A DNA stretch of 21,731 nt. Source: a virus. The notes beneath the pieces were generated by a model. The model ran no database searches. It was given only the letters and a program-made list of their open reading frames with translations, and had not been told where the DNA came from. The stretch is from positions 1 through 21,731 of IMG/VR virus record IMGVR_UViG_3300027320_000060. One strand, written 5' to 3'. The translations under genes were made by a program, and so were the position numbers. Shown here one piece after another: positions 1 through 7,167 of the stretch; position 1 is the first letter of the stretch, and the number at the start of each line of letters is the position of its first letter.

Positions 1-3000
1 TTGCTGACTGCTTGCGCTCGGATTTACGATTGCAAACCTATCTGCCCGAATAATGAATGCAGACGTTGGCGTTCCGTTATTGACTGTATTTGACAGGCCA
101 AACCCAGATACGTGACCGGCATTGTCCAGCTTTACTGTGTACTGGCTAGAGAGGCCGCCGTTCTCATCACCGACTACCGTTTGCAATGTTTCAATAGAAG
201 ACGTTTGGTCGTCAACTGTAGCCTGAACCGTGTCAACCGCAGAGGCGCTTGCAGTTCCGTTAGGGAACACCTCAGTTTGAATGGTGCTCACAACATCAGC
301 CGAAGCAAGCTTTACCGTTCCTGAACCGTCAAATACTGCCGCTGATATTTGATCAATGCTAGACGCATTGCTTGTACCGTTAGGGAACACCTCGGCTGTG
401 ACCGTGCTTAGGCCTGAGGCCGTCGCTAAGTTAAGAGTTCCCTCAGTGTTCCCGTTAACAAACATCGACGCGGCAATGTTAGAGACCTTATCGGCTATTG
501 CCCCGTCACCATTGACCTCTGTATTCAACGTGCTCAGGGCACTGGCCGTCGCTAGTCGACTACCGTTCGCATCAAACACCTCGGTAAACAACGCATCTAT
601 TCGGCTTGCTGAAGCACTGTTTGGACCAAATACTTCAGTGTTCAGAACAGCTACAGCAGAGGACGAAGCAAGTTTTAAGTTTCCACCACCGTCAAATACT
701 GCCGCGTTAAGATTTGTGATTGCGCTACTGTTAGCGACGCCATTTGGAAAAACCTCTGTTGTTACAAAGTCAACTGCATTACCAACAGCCTCTAATCCCG
801 TGTCATTGTCAAAGAGGCTTGAGTTAAGCACGTCAATCCGAGACGACGTTGCGCTGGTAGGGTTTACTCCGGCACCCCAAACCTCATTGGTTAGAGCCGA
901 AACTGCGGTCGAGCTTGCTAACTTAACTTGGTTACTTGAATCAAATATCGCGCCGTTAAGAGTCGTTATGTCGCCCTGAACAGTGCCAATCACAGTGTTA
1001 TTCGACTCCGGGTCATAAATGGCGGAGACCTGATTGGTCAGTGTTTCTAGAGCTGATCCCTCAGCAAGCTTAACTTGGTCTTGCTCATCAAACACCGCGG
1101 AATTAAGGCTGGTAACAAGCCCCTGTATCGTTTCTATGGACTCACCTTGAGTCTCTACCGTGCTGCTTATTCCGTCGGTAACACTCGTCTCAGCGAGCTT
1201 TACATTATTACCGTCAAAGACGGCAGCATTAAGACTGGTAACGCTCGTCTGTATCGTTTTTACAAGGCTTGGGTTTTCTGTTCCGTCATAGATAGCCTCA
1301 ACTTCCTGAGTCAGCGTATCAACCGCAGATGTCTCGGCAAGCTTTATATTGTTACCGTCAAAGACAGCAGCGTTAAGGTCGGTAACACTTGTTTGTATTG
1401 TTTTTACAAGGCTTGGGTTTCCTTCCCCGTCGTAGATAGCCTCAACTTCTTGAGTCAGCGCATCAAGCGCAGATGTCTCGGCGAGCTTTACATTATTACC
1501 ATCAAAGACAGCAGCGTTAAGGTCGGTAACACTTGTTTGTATTGTTTTTACAAGGCTTGGGTTTTCTGTTCCGTTATAGATAGCCTCAACTTCCTGAGTC
1601 AGCGTATCAACCGCAGATGTCTCGGCGAGCTTTAGACCGTTACCGTCAAAGACGGCAGAATTAAGGGTCGTAATCTGACCTTGAGCGGTTCCGATATCGT
1701 CTTCATTTACCTCTATCCTGTCTGTCAGACCAGACACGGTTGAAGTTGTTGCGAGTGCAAGCTGACTTTCATCATCAAATACTTGCGCGTTAAGTGATGT
1801 AACTTGCCCCTGAAGAGTTCCTATGGACTCACCTTGAGTTGTAACTGAGCTAGTTAGCGTGTCGGTAACACTCGTCTCAGCGAGCTTGACATTATTACCG
1901 TCAAAGACGGCAGCATTAAGGTCTGTGACAGACGATTGCACTGTTGTTATTAAGCTCGGCTCCCCGTCCCCGTCATAGATCGCAGTAACATCATTAGTAA
2001 GAGCAGTGAGGGCTTCCGTCGTCGCAACTACCACTTGATCTTCGCTATTAAAAACAACGCCCTGTAGAGATGTGACCGCGCTTGAAAGACTGCTCACAGT
2101 CCCGTTGATGTTAGTAACCGTAGTATTTGTTGCACCTAGTGCGGTAGAGGTTGCAAGCTTTAAGGAGTTGTCAGCGTTAAAAACAGTGGAATTTAAAGTG
2201 CTTATTGCGCTTTCGTTGTCACCGATCCGGGGGTCTTCAATGCTAACCCACTCTTTATCTCCGTCACCGTCTCCATCAAAGTAAATGTGTAAGGTGTTGT
2301 TATCTGACGTGTCATACCAACGCGAGTTATCCGCGATTGGATCGTTAGCAGTGCCGACTGGCTGAGTCCCTGATATGTAGACGTCTGCCGTATTTGCTGA
2401 CAGATCTGATAGCGACGTTTGCAGATTGCTCGTCGCTGTATTTAGAGTGCCGAGAGAGGTATTGATCGTTTCAATGGCGGTATTAATTGTGCCCACCGAA
2501 GTGTCGATGCTACCTATCCGAGTAACTAGGTTGTCACCGGTATAGGATTCTATGAAGCCAGTATATGTTTCGAGTGACGTGGTCAGAGCGTTAATTGTGT
2601 CGATTTGCCCAATCGGAGTTGCCAAACTCAGAGCTAGCTCGCTCGACGTGATCTGCTCCTCAAGGAGTTCTAGGATTAATTCAACGTCTGGCTGCGTAGT
2701 TCCGTTAACACCTATGGAGCTATTGAACGGGCCTATATCATCCAGAATGTTTACAGCTCTTACCCAATAGTAAAAGCTCGCACCGGTTCCAACCGGGTCC
2801 GAAAAGATGCCAGTAAACCCAGACACACGCGCCAAGAGCGTTGCATCAGAAATGCTGTCGCTTGTGTGACGGAACACCTCAACAAAGGCATGGCCTACAT
2901 AGTTCCTTAAATCCCACGTCAAGATGATGTTTTGGAAGGCACCGGAAGCCACGAGGCTTGTCGGAGCAGGGGGCTGCTGTACTCCAGTGTCATCACTTAC

Positions 3001-3225
3001 AGGCTCAAAGCTTGATGGTGAATCGATGACTGTAGAAAGCGAGATGTTGCCGGAAAGCTTTAGGACGTTGGTGTCTAGCAAATCCTGAAAAGTAACCGCC
3101 CGCTCAAGAGGCCGTCCTCGATGACCAAGCAACACGTCAAGACCTTCCTTTACAGTCTCGCCAAAGCGCTTATCTTGTGCCCCCCAGCTCGGAGGGACGG
3201 CCATCACGGCCTTCTTTTTAGCCAT
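1..3225 (-). CDS. Long tail fibre / tail-tip protein with gpJ (DUF1983)-like end, 3' end beyond the window
   Basis: The frame is open from the ATG at 3225 to the left edge, 1075 codons with no stop. The ATG has GGAG about 7 nt upstream and overlaps the previous gene's stop by 8 nt (ATGGCTAA). Residues 1-50 (SWGAQDKRFGE, then LLGHRGRPLERAVTF) look like a virion-anchoring segment. Residues about 90-190 resemble a fibronectin type III domain (LTWDLRNYVGHAFVEVFR, YYWVRAVN). Residues about 230-340 are coiled-coil-like, rich in IGSIDTSVGTINTAIETIN-type heptads. Residues about 345-975 hold about 15 copies of a unit with consensus VFDGNNxKLAETSAxxxLTxEV. The visible end (residues about 1018-1070, QYTVKLDNAGHVSGFGLSN and IIRADRFAIVNP) matches the DUF1983 motif near the C-terminus of lambda gpJ-type host-specificity proteins. 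Role inferred: host-contact fibre at the tail tip. What follows the DUF1983-like segment is unseen. Confidence 0.8.
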   Translation of the reverse strand, partial: MAKKKAVMAVPPSWGAQDKRFGETVKEGLDVLLGHRGRPLERAVTFQDLLDTNVLKLSGNISLSTVIDSPSSFEPVSDDTGVQQPPAPTSLVASGAFQNIILTWDLRNYVGHAFVEVFRHTSDSISDATLLARVSGFTGIFSDPVGTGASFYYWVRAVNILDDIGPFNSSIGVNGTTQPDVELILELLEEQITSSELALSLATPIGQIDTINALTTSLETYTGFIESYTGDNLVTRIGSIDTSVGTINTAIETINTSLGTLNTATSNLQTSLSDLSANTADVYISGTQPVGTANDPIADNSRWYDTSDNNTLHIYFDGDGDGDKEWVSIEDPRIGDNESAISTLNSTVFNADNSLKLATSTALGATNTTVTNINGTVSSLSSAVTSLQGVVFNSEDQVVVATTEALTALTNDVTAIYDGDGEPSLITTVQSSVTDLNAAVFDGNNVKLAETSVTDTLTSSVTTQGESIGTLQGQVTSLNAQVFDDESQLALATTSTVSGLTDRIEVNEDDIGTAQGQITTLNSAVFDGNGLKLAETSAVDTLTQEVEAIYNGTENPSLVKTIQTSVTDLNAAVFDGNNVKLAETSALDALTQEVEAIYDGEGNPSLVKTIQTSVTDLNAAVFDGNNIKLAETSAVDTLTQEVEAIYDGTENPSLVKTIQTSVTSLNAAVFDGNNVKLAETSVTDGISSTVETQGESIETIQGLVTSLNSAVFDEQDQVKLAEGSALETLTNQVSAIYDPESNNTVIGTVQGDITTLNGAIFDSSNQVKLASSTAVSALTNEVWGAGVNPTSATSSRIDVLNSSLFDNDTGLEAVGNAVDFVTTEVFPNGVANSSAITNLNAAVFDGGGNLKLASSSAVAVLNTEVFGPNSASASRIDALFTEVFDANGSRLATASALSTLNTEVNGDGAIADKVSNIAASMFVNGNTEGTLNLATASGLSTVTAEVFPNGTSNASSIDQISAAVFDGSGTVKLASADVVSTIQTEVFPNGTASASAVDTVQATVDDQTSSIETLQTVVGDENGGLSSQYTVKLDNAGHVSGFGLSNTVNNGTPTSAFIIRADRFAIVNPSASSQQ
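300..2200 (-). repeat. About 15 protein-level repeats (VFDGNNxKLAETSA) in the left-edge fibre
   Basis: Within the left-edge fibre, a motif of the type [AVS]-[VIL]-F-[DN]-G-x-x-x-[KL]-L-A-x-[ST]-[ST]-A recurs about 15 times, spaced roughly 35-50 residues apart. The units are separated by heptad-like stretches such as TIQTSVTDLNAA. Copies near the two ends have diverged (for example LFDNDTGLEAVG and MFVNGNTEGTLNLA), while the middle copies are almost identical. The pattern fits a repetitive trimeric shaft, which is inference. End coordinates are approximate. Confidence 0.75.
1181..1636 (-). repeat. 144-bp (48-codon) tandem repeat, three full copies plus part of a fourth
   Basis: The phrase gcagatgtctcggc starts at 1325, 1469 and 1613, exactly 144 bp apart, and the segment starting at 1181 aligns with the same phase. 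The copies at 1325-1468 and 1469-1612 differ at only a few positions. Because 144 is divisible by three, gain or loss of a unit would lengthen or shorten the fibre without changing frame. The fourth copy diverges after about 25 bases. A similar but separate block begins near 1869. Confidence 0.85.
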
Positions 3226-4864
3226 TTATTTCTCCAGCCGATTCGTACACACAAACCTCGTTGATGGCATCAGATCCAGTCAGCTCTACCTCAAACTCTT
3301 TTGCTTTGTATCCTGAAGGAAGTCGGAACAGTTCGTCGCTGGTCACCACTTGAGTGTGCTGCAATGTCCCATCCGCATAGAGCTTAAAGGTAATACCAGA
3401 CCCATAGCTGTCTGCCTGTACCTTAGCGACGCCGGGGTTTATGGGCCTGCTGTTATAAAACTTTTTGGACTTCCACGTATAGGCAAGAGCACTTCCAGCC
3501 GCAAACTTCTTAACCGCTCCACCTACTACTAGGTATAACTCATCTTCTTCTAGGTCGTTGAAGCCTGCGGTAGCATAAAAGTCTAGGTCGGTGAGGGAAT
3601 TTTTTTCTCCCCGCGGATCAAAAATAAATCCTTTCTGATCAGAGCCGGTGTTGTAGAACCCAATGTAATGGCCTTCCCACATAAACCCCACAATAGAAGA
3701 GGGGACAAGTGCCTGCCACTGATCCCTAGTAAGCAGATCCTCAGTGACTAGTCGTAACCCGTTGTCTGTAGCCATCACTAATCCGTCAGGACTGGCATAC
3801 ATAATAGACGACCCCATGTCTACAACTGAGCGGCCTGCAACGCATGATAGCGTCGAGTCTATTTCCGTAAGAGCAACAGATGCAGGGTCTAAGCCTGAGG
3901 CCATGTAAGGCTTTTCTGCTGTTAAGATCAACAAGCCTGTCTGCATAGGAGCAAGCGCCACGATGTCAGACTTCACACCCAGCTTATATTCATCTGGGAA
4001 AGCATGAGGCAAGTAAGCTTCACTAAAGCAGACTGTTCGTCCAGAGAATCCTGCAAAAACGCCATTAGGCATAGCAGTGAGACCGAGAAGAGGGCCGTCA
4101 GGATGGTCCGCTGAAATATCATCTGGCGGAGGATCAAAGTTTGAAGAGGTGATTGCCTCGCCTAGTTGCGAGTCTGTTTTTGAATCGGTGTAAGAAGCTG
4201 TCGCTAGTGTGACGTCAGCAACAAATCGAAGCGTGCCGCTGGCGTCGGTGCGGTAAAGGCGCTTCTTTGTTAGATTGTGATTACCTGTGATGTTTGTAGG
4301 GAAAGTTACAACCACATTCTGGTCACTGTAAACGGCGATTACTTGACTCGCTAAAGCATCGCAAGGCTGACCTTCTTCTCCGTACGCAGAAACGTACGTG
4401 AAAACGTATGCTCTAGACTGAGGTATTTCTTCGTCTGTTTTCGCGGTCGCAACATCAGTTGCAACAGTGGTTATGTTATTTGGTTTTGGTATACCTAAGC
4501 GATAGTAAGTGTTGTTCCCAATAATTGCGCTGGTTGTCATCCTTGGATAGCCAGTGCTCCCACCTATACCAGAAATATAAATGCGCTCATGAGAATCTTC
4601 AGCCAGAGGAGAGCGGACAATGTCCAAGACAGAATGGCTGCCAATCCATATGGAAGAGTTGAATTTAAATAACGTCTTAGTTGAACCAGTAATACCATAA
4701 GAACCAACAGGGGTGATTGTCGCAGACGCATTACCTTTCCATGGCTCTAATCGGCCAGAGTCTAAACGTACATTAGTTGCTGTTTGCGCCATGTCCTCCG
4801 GTAGCAATCTAGCAAAAACCTTTGGTGCTTTACCGCCAAACGTCCTGAGTCTAAAACCTGTCAT
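3218..4864 (-). CDS. Virion protein, tail nozzle-like (T7 gp12 type) candidate
   Basis: I place the start at the ATG at 4864 (MTGFRLRTFGGKAPK), not the longer in-frame start at 5074. GGAGG lies 5 nt upstream and the ATG overlaps the holin stop as ATGA. The product is 548 residues. The N-terminus (GGKAP, ARLLPEDMAQTATNVRLDSG, LEPWKG) has the layout of tail tubular protein B / nozzle proteins of T7-like phages, in which a short strand region naming 'no bad input' residues is followed by a beta-propeller-like body. Residues about 150-240 (RAYVFTYVSAYGEEG, RLYRTDASG) look like an inserted FN3-like domain. Residues about 255-480 carry repeated short beta segments such as LLGLTAMPNGVFAGFSG and GSSIMYASPDGLVM. 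Role inferred: a ring at the distal end of a short tail. T7 gp12 is longer (about 794 residues), and another structural role is possible. It precedes the tip fibre with an 8-nt overlap. Confidence 0.5.
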   Translation of the reverse strand: MTGFRLRTFGGKAPKVFARLLPEDMAQTATNVRLDSGRLEPWKGNASATITPVGSYGITGSTKTLFKFNSSIWIGSHSVLDIVRSPLAEDSHERIYISGIGGSTGYPRMTTSAIIGNNTYYRLGIPKPNNITTVATDVATAKTDEEIPQSRAYVFTYVSAYGEEGQPCDALASQVIAVYSDQNVVVTFPTNITGNHNLTKKRLYRTDASGTLRFVADVTLATASYTDSKTDSQLGEAITSSNFDPPPDDISADHPDGPLLGLTAMPNGVFAGFSGRTVCFSEAYLPHAFPDEYKLGVKSDIVALAPMQTGLLILTAEKPYMASGLDPASVALTEIDSTLSCVAGRSVVDMGSSIMYASPDGLVMATDNGLRLVTEDLLTRDQWQALVPSSIVGFMWEGHYIGFYNTGSDQKGFIFDPRGEKNSLTDLDFYATAGFNDLEEDELYLVVGGAVKKFAAGSALAYTWKSKKFYNSRPINPGVAKVQADSYGSGITFKLYADGTLQHTQVVTSDELFRLPSGYKAKEFEVELTGSDAINEVCVYESAGEING

Positions 4865-5244
4865 TTGCGCCTCCAGATACGGATTCCATAGATCGCAGCA
4901 AATACAGATAAAATCAGCCACTGATACCAATCGGGCGTTGTTGATAGGGCCACAAAGCCATCGACAACATAAGGCTGCATCTGGGGAATGAAAGACATAA
5001 CGAGAGGTATGCTGAGAAGTAGAAGAACAAATTCGTCCTTCCATCCTGAGTTTTTGATTTGCTGAAGCTCCCACGCATTGTCCATCTGCTGACCCTGCTG
5101 GATCATTTCGATTTGCTTTGTGTGTCGTAGCTTTTCTAGCTCAATCTTTTGAACTGATTGCTCGTGCTTTCGTTGGCCGCGGCTATCAATTGCCTCAACA
5201 ACTTTTCCGCCCAGACTGCCCAGCACAGAACCGAGAATACTCAT
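4861..5244 (-). CDS. Holin-like membrane protein (GTA holin 3TM-like)
   Basis: The chosen start is the ATG at 5244 (MSILGSVLGSLGGK), preceded by GGAGAGGA. A longer in-frame ATG at 5292 has no comparable site and adds a polar, unlikely leader. The product is 127 residues. It has an amphipathic, glycine-containing N-terminus (1-17), a charged helical stretch (about 22-65), a first membrane segment (about 71-88, EFVLLLLSIPLVMSFIP), a short loop and a second membrane segment (about 107-122, WYQWLILSVFAAIYGI), ending IRIWRRK. The WKDEF and TPDWYQW features and the basic end resemble holins of the 3TM family described for gene transfer agents and marine phages. Role inferred: timed permeabilisation of the inner membrane for lysis. 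No endolysin is present in the window. It overlaps the next gene by 4 nt. Confidence 0.65.
   Translation of the reverse strand: MSILGSVLGSLGGKVVEAIDSRGQRKHEQSVQKIELEKLRHTKQIEMIQQGQQMDNAWELQQIKNSGWKDEFVLLLLSIPLVMSFIPQMQPYVVDGFVALSTTPDWYQWLILSVFAAIYGIRIWRRK
4870..4874 (-). promoter_or_regulatory. Shine-Dalgarno that decides the nozzle-like gene start
   Basis: GGAGG on the minus strand lies 5 nt before the ATG at 4864, inside the last codons of the holin gene. It supports the 548-residue product over the 618-residue reading, whose extra 70 residues simply overlap the holin gene in another frame. Confidence 0.8.
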
Positions 5245-5320
5245 GATCCTCTCCGTAGTTATGCTGTCCGTGCAGTTGATTTGTAGTGCCAATATATCAC
5301 TGGCAAGGTTTGTTCACTAA
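5245..5320 (-). other. 76-bp gap upstream of the holin-like gene
   Basis: This is the largest gap between genes in the window. It holds the holin ribosome binding site and a short inverted repeat (TGCCA at 5287-5291 with TGGCA at 5301-5305, 9-nt loop). I see no convincing -35/-10 pair and no T-run after the hairpin. It could hold a phage-specific promoter, but nothing in the sequence proves it. Confidence 0.4.
5247..5254 (-). promoter_or_regulatory. Shine-Dalgarno that decides the holin-like start
   Basis: GGAGAGGA on the minus strand sits just before the ATG at 5244, with the GGAG core 6 nt away. This favours the 127-residue protein over a 143-residue form starting at 5292. Confidence 0.75.
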
Positions 5321-5776
5321 TTATGAGAACATAAACATCAGCAGGCCAGATAGAACGGCGACAAGAACCATTATTGAAAAGCTGTTAACCATAGCCTCCT
5401 TCATTTCTTGCTGCCGATACACCGTATCTTCCCGCTCTTGAATTATTTGCTTTCGTATCTCACGGAACTCCTGTAACCCTTGTGCTCCGTAAACAAGATT
5501 GATCATAGATATCAGCTCACGCTGCTGACTCTCCAGTTTTTTCTTAGCTGCAAAAGCTTGAATAGCCTCTTGCTGCGCGCTTCTTCTAAACACCACTCGC
5601 CTGAACGGGCTGATGTTCTTAGCTTTTTTGTCAGCATAAAGCACATCTGAGGCGTGCCCGTACCATACTCCGATCTGCATCATAGTATCTTCAGCGGATT
5701 TTCCAACTTCCACCATAGCTTTTACGAGCGTGAAAGCCTTGGTGGCTCCAGCGATGGCGGTGATAGGGTCAATCAT
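5321..5776 (-). CDS. Conserved phage protein with C-terminal membrane anchor
   Basis: A 151-residue protein starting MIDPITAIAGATKAF. Residues 1-45 look like an amphipathic helical region (TLVKAMVEVGKSAEDTMM). Residues about 65-125 are strongly charged and probably helical (AFAAKKKLESQQRELI, EFREIRKQIIQERED). Residues 131-150 form one clear membrane segment (SIMVLVAVLSGLLMFMF) ending one residue before the stop, a tail-anchored layout. I recognise the general type from marine phage genomes, where it is usually left as hypothetical. I do not know its function. Its place just before the holin-like gene suggests a role at the membrane in lysis or DNA entry, which is inference. Its ATG overlaps the previous stop by 8 nt (ATGATTGA). 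Confidence 0.75.
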   Translation of the reverse strand: MIDPITAIAGATKAFTLVKAMVEVGKSAEDTMMQIGVWYGHASDVLYADKKAKNISPFRRVVFRRSAQQEAIQAFAAKKKLESQQRELISMINLVYGAQGLQEFREIRKQIIQEREDTVYRQQEMKEAMVNSFSIMVLVAVLSGLLMFMFS

Positions 5777-6083
5777 TTTCGATAAATCGCGTGTACGAGC
5801 TTTGGCCCTCTATATCAGCCCAGTAATCACTGGCTATCTTTCCCTCTGCTCGATCTTCTACCGGAACACTGTATGTAAATGCATCAGACTCAATTATGTG
5901 CTCATTAAGGTATTCAACAGGCTGAACTAGACTTGTAATTCCATGCTCATCAGTAGCCTCAACGGGATTACCAACTGGTGTCGGTTCTTGAGAATAGCGG
6001 CTAGTGACTACCTCAACCGCTACCGTAATACCGGTGTCGTCAGGAACGGCTGTTAGTTCTGTATTAAAAATATTTATGATCAT
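5769..6083 (-). CDS. Hypothetical protein following the poly-glycine adhesin
   Basis: A 104-residue acidic protein that I do not recognise. It begins MIINIFNTELTAVPDDTG and has alternating beta-like segments (ITVAVEVVTSRY, HGITSLVQPVEYL) with a D/E-rich end. There is no signal peptide or membrane segment. Its ATG overlaps the adhesin stop as ATGA, so the two are probably translationally coupled. By position it could be an assembly partner or chaperone of the adhesin, as small genes next to fibre genes often are, but this is inference only. Confidence 0.65.
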   Translation of the reverse strand: MIINIFNTELTAVPDDTGITVAVEVVTSRYSQEPTPVGNPVEATDEHGITSLVQPVEYLNEHIIESDAFTYSVPVEDRAEGKIASDYWADIEGQSSYTRFIEND

Positions 6084-6898
6084 GGTTCAAACCCGCCACC
6101 GCCGCCACCGCCGCCACCGCCGCCAGCAACTTGAGCAATAGCTGTGATGAAGGCGTCAAAATCTGCGACCTCGGCTGTTGTGTACCCTGTTTTTTGTAGC
6201 GACAGTTTCATCTGAGTGACCGTCAAATATCTTGACTGGCTTCCAGAATAACTACGTGAGTTACTGGCGGTTGTCATAAATCCAGCAGATTGACCGTTCG
6301 TTAAGGTTTGGAAAGTGTTGTCTGACAGCGAATATGTTGCGCCCGTACCCGCGGTGTTACCATTAATAGACCCTGTACCTCCTGTTCCTGATATAAAGTA
6401 AGCCCAGTTAACTTTTACATCTACAGGCGAAGGAACAGAGACAGTACCTAGTGATACATAAGAAGTGCCGATACTTGTGGTGGTCCCGTCTTGCACTCCA
6501 GAGCCATAGCCGTCATATCGAACGCCATTCCCGCCAGCTATTCTCTTGACCTCAAAATGTAAAACATTACTGTCCAACCTGAGTCTAAAACCTAGGGTAC
6601 CGATAATGCTTGCGAAATAGCTACTATAGGCACTCGAAACTTGAGTAAGTGAACTGCCTGTTTGATTCGCTCGTTCCGCAGCATAAGTGAAAGAGTTAAA
6701 CAGATTAAGAACATCTGATGCGCCATAAAAGTCAGCAAAGTCAATCGCCGAACCCGACACAGTGCTAATCGTTTTTCCGCTAGCGGGGGTCAAACCTCTG
6801 ATGTCAGAATCATTAAAAGAAACTGTGGTGCCACTAGTCCCACCGGCTTCGATGTGAATCTGGTTGAGACTAATAGCACCCGAGGTTTGAAGAGCCAT
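6080..6898 (-). CDS. Receptor-binding / tail adhesin-like protein with poly-glycine C-terminus
   Basis: A 272-residue protein. The N-terminus (residues 1-60: MALQTSGAISLNQIHIEAG, then SFNDSDIRGL and IDFADFYGAS) is a segment I associate with marine phage tail adhesins, and probably docks onto the tail or a longer fibre. The middle (about 65-240) is Ser/Thr/Gly-rich and beta-like, with a repeated FRLRLDSNVLHFEVKRI / VDVKVNWAYFISG style. The protein ends AQVA, eleven glycines, FEP. Terminal poly-glycine is reminiscent of the glycine-rich motifs of T-even gp38-type adhesins, but here it forms the extreme C-terminus rather than loops. Start: the ATG at 6898 overlaps the previous TAA (TAATG). No strong Shine-Dalgarno is visible, so coupling is likely. 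Confidence 0.65.
   Translation of the reverse strand: MALQTSGAISLNQIHIEAGGTSGTTVSFNDSDIRGLTPASGKTISTVSGSAIDFADFYGASDVLNLFNSFTYAAERANQTGSSLTQVSSAYSSYFASIIGTLGFRLRLDSNVLHFEVKRIAGGNGVRYDGYGSGVQDGTTTSIGTSYVSLGTVSVPSPVDVKVNWAYFISGTGGTGSINGNTAGTGATYSLSDNTFQTLTNGQSAGFMTTASNSRSYSGSQSRYLTVTQMKLSLQKTGYTTAEVADFDAFITAIAQVAGGGGGGGGGGGFEP
6092..6124 (-). repeat. GGC/GGT glycine-codon tract, 9-bp unit
   Basis: Eleven consecutive glycine codons at the end of the adhesin gene, read on the minus strand as three copies of GGC GGC GGT followed by GGC GGG. The 9-bp periodicity makes it a minisatellite-like tract that could change length by whole codons. Unit loss or gain would keep the frame and the FEP end. Confidence 0.9.
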
Positions 6899-7167
6899 TA
6901 GTCAGTCCATATAGCCGAGGCAATGTCTTGCACCATTTGGTCGTGACTAGTCATGTCAGTGGCCGTAGAAGTTTCTGTACCATCGTCAGCCATAGTCACA
7001 ACGTACCGCGTCAAATGGACAATCTTATCTGTGGTCACTGGAAGCTCTGCGTCATCTGTGTCGTCAAAAGTATGCGTGTATACGACCATCATAGTTGGAT
7101 GCTCGTCGGCACTCATTGCTGGGTACACTTCGCAACGCTGAACTGTTCGTGTGTTAGTTATCGCCAT
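6898..7167 (-). CDS. Small protein between the S74 fibre and the adhesin
   Basis: An 89-residue protein starting MAITNTRTVQRCEVYPAM. It contains MMVVYTHTFDDTDDAELPV and IVHLTRYV, so it is probably a compact beta-rich fold with an acidic C-terminal helix (HDQMVQDIASAIWTD). AGAGGA lies about 7 nt before the ATG at 7167, and the first 14 nt overlap the end of the S74 fibre gene. Similar small genes sit next to fibre genes in other phages that I recall as hypothetical. No catalytic motif is visible. A role as fibre partner or assembly factor is inferred from position. Confidence 0.7.
   Translation of the reverse strand: MAITNTRTVQRCEVYPAMSADEHPTMMVVYTHTFDDTDDAELPVTTDKIVHLTRYVVTMADDGTETSTATDMTSHDQMVQDIASAIWTD

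Noticed and set aside
356-979. Plus-strand open frame of 207 codons, and a similar one of 186 codons at 1075-1635
   Set aside because: Both lie opposite the repetitive left-edge fibre. Their repeats are the mirror of the fibre repeats, and no ribosome site or known domain supports them.
4861-5292. Longer starts for the holin-like gene (5292) and the nozzle-like gene (5074)
   Set aside because: The internal ATGs at 5244 and 4864 have clear GGAG-type ribosome sites at proper spacing and give products with sensible N-termini.
5287-5305. Inverted repeat TGCCA/TGGCA as a terminator or operator
   Set aside because: Only 5 bp with a 9-nt AT-rich loop and no T-run; could easily arise by chance.
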